A stretch of DNA of 64,000 bases, taken from the IMG/VR virus record IMGVR_UViG_3300002143_000172, positions 95,171 through 159,170 of that record. One strand, given 5' to 3'. Both the position numbers and the translations under genes were made by a program. The stretch's first letter is position 1. Each line of letters opens with the position of its first letter. The notes under the pieces are model-generated. The model had not been told where the DNA came from. It was given only the letters and a program-made list of their open reading frames with translations, and searched no databases. This stretch comes from a virus. Shown piece by piece: positions 40,240-50,013 of this stretch.

Positions 40240-40781
40240 CTGTCTCTCTTTTGTAGTATTGGTTTGTCAGTTGGCCATTCAATGTTAAACTTGGGATCAT
40301 TCCACTTGACGACCCCTTGCCTGTTTTCATCTACATAGTCACCTTCGTAGAACAAGTTATAATGAAATATGCAATCTGTAAGGGCAAAGTGCCCGTTCGC
40401 AAATCCCGGAGGAACTAATACTTGATCTCTGGTACGCTCACTAATAATGTAGGATTCCCATTTTCCATAAGTTGGACTACCTGCTCTAACATCTAGCACA
40501 ACCAAATAGATTTCTCCTACTAGTGCTTGTACCAGTTTCCATGTTTTATCATCGTAGTGTAGTCCACGAAGCACTCCCTTGTATGATCTAGAAAACCTAC
40601 CATGTATATTAACTTCTTTTGGTAGTAGGTCGTGTATAGGATGATCAACAGAATGATATGTAGTAAATATCTCTCCTCTGTATTCTCTATAGACACTAGG
40701 AGAGTAAACAGGTACTTCTGTGTTAAAAGACCTTAAGTGTGCAACATCAAAATTATTCCATGCTTTATTCTTATAACTCAT
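40236..40781 (-). CDS. rfbC: dTDP-4-dehydrorhamnose 3,5-epimerase-like cupin (RmlC family)
   Basis: A 181-residue cupin. The catalytic region has KGVLRGLHYDD (His75 of the family RGLH motif), QALVGEIYLVVLDVR and VPPGFANGHFALTD. The length is that of RmlC. It probably epimerises a 4-keto dTDP-sugar; related family members carry out other isomerisations, so the exact sugar is open. Coupled to its neighbours by 4-base overlaps on both sides. Confidence 0.88.
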   Translation of the reverse strand: MSYKNKAWNNFDVAHLRSFNTEVPVYSPSVYREYRGEIFTTYHSVDHPIHDLLPKEVNIHGRFSRSYKGVLRGLHYDDKTWKLVQALVGEIYLVVLDVRAGSPTYGKWESYIISERTRDQVLVPPGFANGHFALTDCIFHYNLFYEGDYVDENRQGVVKWNDPKFNIEWPTDKPILQKRDR

Positions 40782-42217
40782 AATCGTGTTTTTCCAAATA
40801 GGTAGCCAATAAATTTGGCACTGTGCGGTTCGTTGCGATAGATGTCAAGTAATTTATAATGATTGTGGATTAGGATATCCTCCATACTCCAATACCAATT
40901 ATGTATTTCTTCTTGGCTCATAGCACATAACCGCTTAACCTCATCAGCAATCATCATCATCCGTTTTGTATTATCGGGTTCTGTGTCATAGCTTTCATTA
41001 ATGAATCCATCGAATGTTTTAAACCCCAAACTCCTTAGTTCTTGAAGTGCGCCCGGAAACGATAAGAATAAGAAAGGATTAAAATTTGCCACAGCTTTAA
41101 ATACCTTCTCAGTCATAGATTTATATACACCGTGTACATAAGTTTCGGTAGCAACATAAAAATAAGAATTTAAGTTATGTTTGCTATGTTGATCTCCCCA
41201 ACCACTAACGGAAAAATAATTACTTCCCGGTTCATCTTTAAGACTGTGCGGGATCTGTTCATGCAGTTGTTTAACAACTTCCATATTATAGCCTAATGGA
41301 AAAGAATTAGCCCTTGCATAACTTTCTTCAAAGGATACAGGATCATGGCACGACCAGTCTGCTTTATCTAGTAGCCCTTCCGACGCAAACTTATACAGCA
41401 GGGCAAGCCTGTGGTCTCTTGCACGGCGTATGGGCATTAGAAAATAGTTAGGTCGTATGGTATTCTTTGAGGATTTAAATATTTCTTCGTTCAATCTTAT
41501 ATCTGGATTATTGTCGTAGTACCAAGAGATCTGACATAGTATGTAAGGTAAGTTTCTAACTTCTAATAATCGGTGTTCGGGACTGAACCAATTCTCATAT
41601 ACTTCTTGGGCATTAAAACTATTAACTGATAGCACGATGCTTTCTTTTGGAATTCCACTATAGCGTATTCCTTCATGCAGATTTTGGTAATCACCTTGCT
41701 CAATAAAGTTTTCGTTGGCCCAATCTAAGAATACGATTGCATCTCCCTTACGAAGGTCTTTAAGAACAGACTCACTTATGTGTTTCCAGAAGTATTCGCC
41801 GTTTAACTTACTGCCGACATTATCTCTGCCAGTACATCTAGGAAAATGTAAAGTTAGTTTAATTGGGTACACATACCGTCTAAAGCCGTCACGATGAAGA
41901 TTCCTTCTGCCAAAGTAAACGCTGTTCTCGTAAATCTGTACGCTAGGGTGATAACATCTATTACGCAAATAGGATCCATTCATACCTAGACTGTTGGGCA
42001 TATCCCCAAGTCCTTTTCCAAACATCTGCTTAAATGGGCTGTCCTCTTTCTCTGTATGCTCATCAAAGAAACTTTCAGTAGTTAATCTATCTGAGAATTG
42101 CGTGTGGATGTAATTTACAACTCCCATTTCAATAGGAAGGGCGTTGGGCATGACTGTATTTGGTAAAATATAATCATAGAAGAAAGGTAGAACTGGTTTT
42201 TTAGAATTATTGTACAT
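40778..42217 (-). CDS. putative glycosyltransferase, family member 3
   Basis: A 479-residue distant relative of the two proteins at 36930-39625, sharing VATETYVHG, MTEKVFKAV, NPFLFLS, LRSLGFKTFDGF and NESYD in the C-terminal third. The N-terminal part is distinct (SYLRNRCYHPSVQIYENSV). Likely adds another residue to the same glycan. It overlaps the RmlC gene by 4 bases. Confidence 0.55.
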   Translation of the reverse strand: MYNNSKKPVLPFFYDYILPNTVMPNALPIEMGVVNYIHTQFSDRLTTESFFDEHTEKEDSPFKQMFGKGLGDMPNSLGMNGSYLRNRCYHPSVQIYENSVYFGRRNLHRDGFRRYVYPIKLTLHFPRCTGRDNVGSKLNGEYFWKHISESVLKDLRKGDAIVFLDWANENFIEQGDYQNLHEGIRYSGIPKESIVLSVNSFNAQEVYENWFSPEHRLLEVRNLPYILCQISWYYDNNPDIRLNEEIFKSSKNTIRPNYFLMPIRRARDHRLALLYKFASEGLLDKADWSCHDPVSFEESYARANSFPLGYNMEVVKQLHEQIPHSLKDEPGSNYFSVSGWGDQHSKHNLNSYFYVATETYVHGVYKSMTEKVFKAVANFNPFLFLSFPGALQELRSLGFKTFDGFINESYDTEPDNTKRMMMIADEVKRLCAMSQEEIHNWYWSMEDILIHNHYKLLDIYRNEPHSAKFIGYLFGKTRL

Positions 42218-42229
42218 AATCTCGTTTTA

Positions 42230-42979
42230 TTATATGCTACTATTATTTAAGTGAAATGAATACAGCTCATCGGCAAACATTAAATGCGGCTGCTCATCGT
42301 GGTGCCAATATTGTGCTTTGGAGTTAGTAAATCCTAAATTTCGATACTTCCAATAGAATGATTGATCGTTGTCTGTTGCGTTAAGATAGCGAGTGTTATC
42401 TATTAAGTCTAGATAAACTTGTATATGCTTATTGTTAGTAAACATGTGCATGGTATTGCACATTAGGTAATCAATCTTGTTTAATTTAAAGAAGTATTGC
42501 ATTTGAAGGACTGTAGACGCACTGATAGTTTCTAAATAGATTTGATTAAAAGGATCTACCATAAAATTATGACACCTCTCAATCATTTCCTGTTCTTCTT
42601 TAAAAGTGCCCTTGTACCCAAAGTTAACTCTAAAAAAATCTCTAGATGCCTCGGATAGAAAATCACTTGCTGGGTTCCATTCCTCGTAATGGGTAGGGCG
42701 GGCGTTGGGGATTTCCATGCGAGAACTCTCCGACCATGCCACTAGCACCATAAGGTCCATATTATCATGATAACACTTTGAGTACCACTCTAGAACAGTA
42801 CGGGCCATGCCTTGATTACTTGACCCACTTAGGGCAATGTTAACAGCCCGACGACCCAACTTTTCAGCCAATACATTTCCAAAACTATGCTGTCTATTGT
42901 ATGCACTATCCTGTGAGCCATCTATTTCAGATCCGGCGGCATTACTACATCCCGTAATTAATAATACCCTGTCTTTCAT
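42230..42979 (-). CDS. SGNH-like protein D
   Basis: A 249-residue protein. Block I is ITGCSNAAGSE, block III LSGSSNQGMA and the strand LMVLVAWSESSR, followed by a C-terminal PHLMFADELYSFH in the His block position. It is related in layout, not closely in sequence, to the four other SGNH-like products of this operon. It overlaps the B12 radical SAM gene by 4 bases. Confidence 0.6.
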   Translation of the reverse strand: MKDRVLLITGCSNAAGSEIDGSQDSAYNRQHSFGNVLAEKLGRRAVNIALSGSSNQGMARTVLEWYSKCYHDNMDLMVLVAWSESSRMEIPNARPTHYEEWNPASDFLSEASRDFFRVNFGYKGTFKEEQEMIERCHNFMVDPFNQIYLETISASTVLQMQYFFKLNKIDYLMCNTMHMFTNNKHIQVYLDLIDNTRYLNATDNDQSFYWKYRNLGFTNSKAQYWHHDEQPHLMFADELYSFHLNNSSI

Positions 42980-45201
42980 TGTGCAACTGATCTTTTTATA
43001 TTAGATATTGAGATAGTATGCATGACAGCTTTCTCTGGAATTTTTACAGAAGTTATAGCGGGGACTGCTATTTCATAGTTCCTATAGTCTCCCCAATTAC
43101 CTTCTCCAGTATAGCTATGTGTAAACGAGAAATCAGTTTCTTTGTTTAGCTTAAATTCTTCTTGCAATACTTCCCAGAATTTCATATCATTCCATCCCGT
43201 CTTTAAATCCCAATCAGGCTTGGCTAACTTCCTGGCTCGTTTAGCAGAGTTGCTAGTTAGTCGTGTAAACTCTTGTGTATAGAATGGGCCACATCGTTCA
43301 GGATCTTCTTCCTTGACCGGGGGTTGCTTGACTTGTATAAATTCAAAATCAAAGTCGGCTGTCCAATCCCCTGCATCATTAATCTTAAATTTAAAATTAG
43401 CATTATAGATTGCTGGCCCGTATTGGCTTCCAAATTCTTTAAGATCTATTTCCGGATTAAACTTTATTTCTGCTTCGTATCCGCCGCGGCATCTCCACAA
43501 GGTACGGAACATTGGCCATAACTCGTTTACTAATTCGTCAGCAAATGGATTTTTATTTAATTTTATAATGTTGTAATCAAAGTCTTCGTACTCTATATTC
43601 CTTGCTGTATTTTCATTGTCAAACTTGATAGAGTAATGATCCTTGACTAGATTATCTCGTATCGGATATCCAAACTTTTGTTCGCTCATGTTAACTATGC
43701 AATCAATAAACATATAAAAAGATTTAACTCGAGACATTATATGGGTGCCCCCTAGTGTAAAGTCTTTAGTGATCCAATGATCGAGATATTTAAAATGACT
43801 TAGATCAAACTTCTCTGGGTTCTGTCCTACAATAGTTTCTGGTCCAAGACCAAACCCAAGCCCTGCGCCCACATTATTGATATTCATATTTCTCATGCGC
43901 CACAGAAAGGTCATAGTATCTGCAAAGTCTTTTTTCTTTTCTGTAGGGAAACCTACAATCCAATTAGTAGCGGCGAAGATTCCTACCTCCTTGCCATCTC
44001 TAAAGTTTTGTTCCATCTCTGCAATAGTAACACCCTTGGCCATTGAATCTAACACCCGTTGGCTTCCGGATTCAATTCCATAGTTTAGAATTATACAACC
44101 ACCTGCCTTTAGATCTTTAAAGTATTCTAGGTCCATACGCCCGTCACAGCGAGCGTAACCAGTCCAATGAATAGGAAGATTCTTTGCCGATACTGCCTTG
44201 CAAAAAGCTCGTAACTCTTTTAAATTTCCGTTGACTAAACTATCAATGAACCAGATAACATCAGTTCCTTTATTGTAATAGAGCCATTCAACCTCTGTAA
44301 TTAAATCTACTGCTTGTCGTTGGCGATATTTAAAGAAATGAGTTTCTTCACAGAATGTACACTTAGCGGTACATCCTCTGCTTATCTCACTGTTAACACC
44401 GTTTGGAATAGTGTACTGACTAAAATCAATACTCTCGTAATCGGGCATAGGGAGCCCGTTAATGTTAATGCGCTCTTCTTCTGGTTGTGTTATATACTGT
44501 TGTTCGGAGTGGGTTATCTTGTTTTCAACATCATCTAGTATTTTTAATAAAGACTGCTCACCTTCTCCGTTCACAACATAATCATAAATTGGATCTCTAT
44601 TAAACCATGCTTTCTGAACATTGCTGCCACCCACTGCTAATTTTAGATGTGGCATCCGCTTTTTTAATTCTTTGGCCATCCAGTTTGTGGGTTGTTCGCT
44701 AGTATAGTATTGAGTAAAACCCACAATGTCAGGATTCAATGCCGCAATTTCGTCCATTACTTCGTTCATCAATGGTTCAAGCAAAGGATGTATATCTTTC
44801 CAGTAAGTATCTCCTAGCCAATGCCATGTGGCGCTAGGATCCCAAAGCCTGTAAGGCAACTTCTTATTAGGAAGCCAATCATTTATAAAATTATTAAAGG
44901 CACGGATGTTAAGATCGATGATGTGTGTTTCGTAGCCCGCACTCTTAGCGATACCACTTAGTCTAGCTAGATTAAATGGAGGCATTTCTGTAGCCCATTC
45001 GGGACACATGATCAATACTAACTTAGTATTACGAGTCTTGTAATTAATATAGACTGGCGTAACATTTGATTGTTGTGTTTTTCTAGCATACGGAGCAATC
45101 GCATCCATCATTGCTTGATGTCTTGCGTCGGCTATATCTGCAGGAGGCTGTTTAGGTAAGTCAACTGTGCTTCTGGCCAGCCCCTTCATCATAAAATCCA
45201 T
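42976..45201 (-). CDS. B12-binding-type radical SAM enzyme
   Basis: A 741-residue radical SAM protein. Residues about 50-250 form a cobalamin-binding-like Rossmann domain (MPPFNLARLSGIAKSAGYET, VGFTQYYTSEQP). The radical SAM cluster is SRGCTAKCTFC (CxxxCxxC), and the barrel continues (WFIDSLVNG, ILNYGIESGSQRVLDSMAKG). The last 200 residues are extra and of unknown fold. Such enzymes often methylate unreactive carbons or do other radical chemistry. SD GGAG lies 7 bases before the ATG. Confidence 0.88.
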   Translation of the reverse strand: MDFMMKGLARSTVDLPKQPPADIADARHQAMMDAIAPYARKTQQSNVTPVYINYKTRNTKLVLIMCPEWATEMPPFNLARLSGIAKSAGYETHIIDLNIRAFNNFINDWLPNKKLPYRLWDPSATWHWLGDTYWKDIHPLLEPLMNEVMDEIAALNPDIVGFTQYYTSEQPTNWMAKELKKRMPHLKLAVGGSNVQKAWFNRDPIYDYVVNGEGEQSLLKILDDVENKITHSEQQYITQPEEERININGLPMPDYESIDFSQYTIPNGVNSEISRGCTAKCTFCEETHFFKYRQRQAVDLITEVEWLYYNKGTDVIWFIDSLVNGNLKELRAFCKAVSAKNLPIHWTGYARCDGRMDLEYFKDLKAGGCIILNYGIESGSQRVLDSMAKGVTIAEMEQNFRDGKEVGIFAATNWIVGFPTEKKKDFADTMTFLWRMRNMNINNVGAGLGFGLGPETIVGQNPEKFDLSHFKYLDHWITKDFTLGGTHIMSRVKSFYMFIDCIVNMSEQKFGYPIRDNLVKDHYSIKFDNENTARNIEYEDFDYNIIKLNKNPFADELVNELWPMFRTLWRCRGGYEAEIKFNPEIDLKEFGSQYGPAIYNANFKFKINDAGDWTADFDFEFIQVKQPPVKEEDPERCGPFYTQEFTRLTSNSAKRARKLAKPDWDLKTGWNDMKFWEVLQEEFKLNKETDFSFTHSYTGEGNWGDYRNYEIAVPAITSVKIPEKAVMHTISISNIKRSVAQ

Positions 45202-45205
45202 TCAA

Positions 45206-46183
45206 TTACTCCTTGGGGTCTACTGGTCGTTTTGGAATCAATATGTCTGTTCCACAATGGCAATGATCTTTTTTACAAATGATTTTTCTTGGACCAATCT
45301 CTAGGGTATCCCAAAGTATATTACCCAGGATGCCAACCTGTCCACAGGTACCCATGCTCACTTGCCCAACTTGGTCAATCCAGATGCTATCGCCGATGCT
45401 ACATTCCCAACCCTTAAAGAAGTTTTGTCTTTCTAATATCACTTCGTTACTGAATGTTCCGTTCTTAGTACCGTCTGACCAATATGATTCACTGTAGAAC
45501 AAGTTGTCAAAAGTTTTATGGGGGATCGTTTTTACACTGTCAACTTTATACTTTTCTAAGAATCGAAGTTTCTCGGGATCCTTATATTCCCATGGGCCAG
45601 CGTTCCTAGACATCTCATCGAACAATGGTGTCCATTCAATAAAATAGTTTGGCATTGATTGTTTTAACTTTTCTCCAAACTCTACAACTTCCCAAAAACG
45701 CTCATCGTGCATTAGCATCTTACAACTGAAGTAATTGAACTTATCAGAAAGAAATATAGCGTTATCTAAGTATCTCTGTTGATCAGCAAACTCAATGTGA
45801 AAGCTGGCCACAACATCATCAAAATAGTGATAGTGTTTCTTCCACCAATTTGTAGATCTACTAAAGTTAGTATTAACGGCAATTAATGTATTTGGCAGTG
45901 ACTCTCTAATCCATTCAATAATTGGGATTAAGTTTCTCCAGAGCGTGGGTTCCCCACCACTAAAGAAAAACTTAAAGTTTTCATACCCTAGTTCTCTGTA
46001 CTTGTCGGTTATGTTTTTAAGGTTGTCAATGTATAGTAACAGATTTTCATCGTTCCTGCTCTCGCCCGAATAGTTTCCAGGATTGCAGTAACTACATTTG
46101 TAATTACAGAAATTACTAACCTGCCATACCACATCAAGATATTTCTTGTTGGGTTCTATCTTTATAAGTTTTCTTGTGTCCAT
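45206..46183 (-). CDS. radical SAM enzyme with C-terminal Cys cluster
   Basis: A 325-residue protein. The radical SAM motif is FCNYKCSYC (C26, C30, C33), followed by FFSGGEPTLW. The C-terminus has GTCGQ and CKKDHCHCG cysteines, a possible auxiliary Fe-S cluster. It overlaps the upstream radical SAM gene by 22 bases. Possible substrates are a peptide, a sugar or another small molecule; sequence alone does not decide. Confidence 0.85.
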   Translation of the reverse strand: MDTRKLIKIEPNKKYLDVVWQVSNFCNYKCSYCNPGNYSGESRNDENLLLYIDNLKNITDKYRELGYENFKFFFSGGEPTLWRNLIPIIEWIRESLPNTLIAVNTNFSRSTNWWKKHYHYFDDVVASFHIEFADQQRYLDNAIFLSDKFNYFSCKMLMHDERFWEVVEFGEKLKQSMPNYFIEWTPLFDEMSRNAGPWEYKDPEKLRFLEKYKVDSVKTIPHKTFDNLFYSESYWSDGTKNGTFSNEVILERQNFFKGWECSIGDSIWIDQVGQVSMGTCGQVGILGNILWDTLEIGPRKIICKKDHCHCGTDILIPKRPVDPKE

Positions 46184-47418
46184 TCGTATATGTCCTCTAG
46201 GTCTGGAATCATTTCAAATAATTCTTCTTTTCGAATCTTATCAGTTTCAAATTGAATGTCAAAGAATTCTTTAAGGCCGTCAATTCGAGTATCTCCCTTT
46301 AATGCTTCTTGAACCATTGCCGCGCAGTTTTGTACATCTACACAGTAATTAGGATTCATTTTAATCTTGTTCCATTTAAGGAATAATCGATCTTTGTAGT
46401 ACTGCGGTAGTATGCTAATGTTTGCCCACCAAGGGTTCGTTAACATGTTTAATCGTAAACTTTCTCTTCTAGTTGGATCAATATATTTGTTATCAACCAT
46501 ATAGTTAAAGAAGTCTGGAAAGTGTATTACATTCCAAATGCTAATAGTAGGTGTTAGATTAAATTCTACATGGGGAACTTGTTCTTTCAACATTCTGATG
46601 TTGTTTTCGACTTCATCCCACTTGGCACCAGACCGCAAGTATTCTAGTGTAGGACCCATGCCATCGAGACTAGCAAATATTTTAACTTTTTTAAACTTCT
46701 TCCAATAGTCTAATACATTTTTACTTTTGTATTTGAATACACTAAAATTTGTTGTATAGGTTATCTCAACATCGTCTCTACCTAATTTAATCCATTCGTC
46801 CAATACTTTATAGTGTTCGGAAGTAATTAAACTTTCGCCGCCTGCAAAATAAACTTCTTCAACATCTTTAAGATATGGGTTAACTTTAGGAAAAAAGTCA
46901 TCGTTGTCGTTGCAGGTAACTAGCATGTCGTCCATGTTAAAGTGTATCTTTAACTTTTCAATCCCACCTTTATGTTCAATGAACTCTTTAGCATGAAGGC
47001 TGCTAAATTCGGGTCCGCAACTTCTACACTTTTGATTGCAGATGTTACTCCAGCGGATGTCCATGTACCGTAATTTAAAGTCGTTGATGCTACCGTTTGC
47101 AGTTGTTGCATTAACCAAGCTAAGATTGGCGTCGCCCCTAACTTGATTGGAGCTTTGCCGGAGGCTCCATTGTCCCACAGCTTCGACATCATAACATCGA
47201 TTGCATACATCACTGGGCTTTCCAGAAAGCATGTTCCGTCTAAGTTCTTTGTATTCCTTAGTGTTCATCATAGTAATAACATCTTTGCTATCAGTAGTCG
47301 ACACCGGAAGATCTGAGTTTGCCATACAGCAAGGTAACACTTTCTTATTTGGTAATGCATGAAAGTGTATCCACGGTAATATACAGAATACTTGTGATTC
47401 GGGAATTTTGGTAAGCAT
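46162..47418 (-). CDS. twitch-type radical SAM enzyme 1
   Basis: A 418-residue protein. The N-terminal cysteine-rich segment FCILPWIHFH, LPCCMA, and CNRCYD is the N-terminal auxiliary domain of the twitch/SPASM-like family. The radical SAM motif SNICNQKCRSC (C127, C131, C134) follows, then YFAGGESLI. The cysteine spacing is identical to that of the next gene upstream (47421-48638), so the two are paralogues. Probably binds two Fe-S clusters, which would need the phage Isc proteins. Confidence 0.85.
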   Translation of the reverse strand: MLTKIPESQVFCILPWIHFHALPNKKVLPCCMANSDLPVSTTDSKDVITMMNTKEYKELRRNMLSGKPSDVCNRCYDVEAVGQWSLRQSSNQVRGDANLSLVNATTANGSINDFKLRYMDIRWSNICNQKCRSCGPEFSSLHAKEFIEHKGGIEKLKIHFNMDDMLVTCNDNDDFFPKVNPYLKDVEEVYFAGGESLITSEHYKVLDEWIKLGRDDVEITYTTNFSVFKYKSKNVLDYWKKFKKVKIFASLDGMGPTLEYLRSGAKWDEVENNIRMLKEQVPHVEFNLTPTISIWNVIHFPDFFNYMVDNKYIDPTRRESLRLNMLTNPWWANISILPQYYKDRLFLKWNKIKMNPNYCVDVQNCAAMVQEALKGDTRIDGLKEFFDIQFETDKIRKEELFEMIPDLEDIYEWTQENL

Positions 47419-47420
47419 AA

Positions 47421-48638
47421 TTAATCCAATAGGCTTGTTAGTTCAGGGAACACGCTTGCAAAAGATTCGCCGCGTACTTTATCTAATGCGCCCACCTCTT
47501 CTTGAAACATCGTCTTGTATGTGTCCCATGTATGTTCAGTTTCAGCCCAAACAATATTTTTACCAATTGCATTTGTTTGATGACTTAAAAATCCTTTTGC
47601 TCTCATTGAAACTATAAGACTCTGTATTCCTTGTTTGCCCATTGCTTTTAATTCTTTTGGTAGCGCACGGGCAGTTAGGTGTTCGGGACTAACCATACTG
47701 TAGGTAGTGTGTACATAATCAGTGGGCAAAATGATATTTTTGTCAATGATATAATTATAAAAATCGTGTAGTGTTGTGTAGTTAAAGATACTAACCACGG
47801 TGTTCAATGTAAGCGATATGTTATCTAGAGATCTAAACTTTAACAGATTACTTTCAACCTGGGCCCAATCAGTTCCGTTCCTAATGTATTCTGCTCGTTC
47901 ACCGTAATGGTCAATACTTGCAGCCATCAGGATAGGTTTACTAAACCTTGACCATAAATCAATCACATCCTTTTGTTTAAATTTTAAATTGCTGGCATTT
48001 GAATTATAAGAAAGTTGGATATCAGTCTTACCTAACCTGATCATTTCTTCAAGTAGGATGTAATGTTCTTCGGTGATCAATGGTTCGCCACCAGCAAAGT
48101 AGGCAGTTTCCATATAAGGAACATGATCAAGGATCTCTTTTAAAAATTCAGGTTTGTTATTTTTATCAAATACTCTAGCGTCGGGTAACTTTCTTTTTAG
48201 ATTTTCAAATTCCCACTGACTGCTAAATGCTGAGTTACATGTCCTACATTTAAAATTACATATATTTGTAAATCGAAGATCAAAGTATCTCATTTTGAAA
48301 TTACTTAGATATCCAACCATATTTGTATGTATTAACGATTCCTCTAAATCTTTTCCAAAATCTTTATTTAATTTATTCCTAAAAGAGTTCTGTCCTTGTT
48401 TCTCATGTTGATAGCAAGTTGTACAAGATGGACTTTCCTTTTCAAAAATCATATTAGTTCTAAGATTCCGCATACCATCTGAATTGACCAGCTGTTCAAG
48501 ACTGTTCTCTAAACTGCTCCCAAATTTTTCTTTAGAGATACAACACGCAGAAAAATCACCAATCGGACTAGTGTGTGCATGGATCCACGGGGCCATGCAA
48601 AACACTTTGCTTTCTTTTAATAGTCTATCTTTATCCAT
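47421..48638 (-). CDS. twitch-type radical SAM enzyme 2
   Basis: A 405-residue paralogue of the neighbour at 46162-47418. The N-terminal block is VFCMAPWIHAH, SACCIS, CTTCYQ, then the motif TNICNFKCRTC (C127, C131, C134) and YFAGGEPLI. The gene overlaps the upstream one by 8 bases. Tandem twitch-type radical SAM genes in one operon suggest successive modifications or a broad substrate set. Confidence 0.85.
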   Translation of the reverse strand: MDKDRLLKESKVFCMAPWIHAHTSPIGDFSACCISKEKFGSSLENSLEQLVNSDGMRNLRTNMIFEKESPSCTTCYQHEKQGQNSFRNKLNKDFGKDLEESLIHTNMVGYLSNFKMRYFDLRFTNICNFKCRTCNSAFSSQWEFENLKRKLPDARVFDKNNKPEFLKEILDHVPYMETAYFAGGEPLITEEHYILLEEMIRLGKTDIQLSYNSNASNLKFKQKDVIDLWSRFSKPILMAASIDHYGERAEYIRNGTDWAQVESNLLKFRSLDNISLTLNTVVSIFNYTTLHDFYNYIIDKNIILPTDYVHTTYSMVSPEHLTARALPKELKAMGKQGIQSLIVSMRAKGFLSHQTNAIGKNIVWAETEHTWDTYKTMFQEEVGALDKVRGESFASVFPELTSLLD

Positions 48639-50013
48639 TTAATTTTTTACATCTGTTAAAGAAACTTTTCATTTCTGGAAAAGTTTCCAGAAAGTTTGTA
48701 TCTCTTCTGCTATCCAGAGCAGTGAACCAATTGTAAAAGTCTCGGCGCCCTTCTTCTATCTTATCTTCGCTATACTGAGTATCACGCATATAGTCAACTA
48801 CTCGTCTAAACTTTTCGTATTCAATCTTAGTAAACTTTCCAAGATCGTTATCGTCCATATTCTCTTCCATAAAAGCAAGACTTTCGTCCATATACTTCAT
48901 AAACTTATCTTTGGGAAGAATGTTCATATCATACTGTAATGGCTCTTTAAGATATGGAGTATCAAATCTCAATATCTGCGGTTTGTCGGGCTTGTTATAC
49001 TTAACACGCCATTCTAAAATCTTTGTTAGGAGATCTTTAAACGTAGTAACGCATAGGATGTTAAATGTAATCATAAAACTAATTGGCTGTCCGGTCTTAG
49101 TTAGGTATGCATCTAAATTCTTTTCCCATATTTCTAAATCTAATCCAGTACGAATATACTCGGCTCTCGATCCCCAAGTATCGATACTAGTGAACAATTT
49201 AAAGGCCTTGATTTTGTTGCCGTCGAGAAGATGATTTACTTTCTTTATCATCTTCTCGACCATTGCGGTCTTTACACCCATGTTGCTATTAATGTTTAAT
49301 TCAAGCCACGGCATTGGATCTTCTTCAATGCTATCTAATAGTTTCCAAGTGCTCGAATGCATCAGTGGTTCGCCCCCGGTAATACGCAAGATAGTTAGAT
49401 CCTTACGCATCTTTGGCCACCACTCCCACCATGCATCTACATAGGGGTTGTCTTCTTCTCGTTCATATAGTTTCATCCAATCGATATCACACCTATGATT
49501 TTTAACTGTTTCGACTGGGCCATGTTGTTTGATTTCGTTATAGAATCTACTACTAGCCTTGGGATGGCAATAGCCACATTTAAAATTACACTCATTACCA
49601 AAGCTAATCTCTACATACTCTGGATTAATATTAGCATCCCACGATGCATCTGTAATTGCGGCAAGCCGCTCAGGTGTGTAAATTGATGCAGATCGCAGGT
49701 GCCTATCACTTAGGTGATCCTTTCCTAAGTTCTCTATGTTCCAACAGTATTGGCATCCTTTAGTTTGAATACCATGTAGCATCTCATGGCGTTCAGTCTT
49801 TTTTGCTATGGTGTTATGTAATGCACTAGGATTCTTTTGTATTTCTTTGATGCCAATAGGGTGCGGAGCAGGATGATAACAACTATGGGTTTCTCCCGTT
49901 TGCAAATACAAAGTAGTGTGGTACCATTTAGCCAGACAGAATGTGGGACTAACTTCATTGACTATTGGAATAATTTTCATTAGTCTACCATGGAGACTTT
50001 CATTGTCGCTCAT
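48631..50013 (-). CDS. twitch-type radical SAM enzyme 3
   Basis: A 460-residue protein. It has the N-terminal block FCLAKWYHTTLYLQTGETHSC, then CQYCWN, and the radical SAM motif NECNFKCGYC (CxxxCxxC) with LRITGGEPLM. The start at 50011-50013 is chosen over one two codons upstream because AAAGG lies at proper distance from the second ATG. It is more distant from the two preceding paralogues. Confidence 0.85.
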   Translation of the reverse strand: MSDNESLHGRLMKIIPIVNEVSPTFCLAKWYHTTLYLQTGETHSCYHPAPHPIGIKEIQKNPSALHNTIAKKTERHEMLHGIQTKGCQYCWNIENLGKDHLSDRHLRSASIYTPERLAAITDASWDANINPEYVEISFGNECNFKCGYCHPKASSRFYNEIKQHGPVETVKNHRCDIDWMKLYEREEDNPYVDAWWEWWPKMRKDLTILRITGGEPLMHSSTWKLLDSIEEDPMPWLELNINSNMGVKTAMVEKMIKKVNHLLDGNKIKAFKLFTSIDTWGSRAEYIRTGLDLEIWEKNLDAYLTKTGQPISFMITFNILCVTTFKDLLTKILEWRVKYNKPDKPQILRFDTPYLKEPLQYDMNILPKDKFMKYMDESLAFMEENMDDNDLGKFTKIEYEKFRRVVDYMRDTQYSEDKIEEGRRDFYNWFTALDSRRDTNFLETFPEMKSFFNRCKKLNG

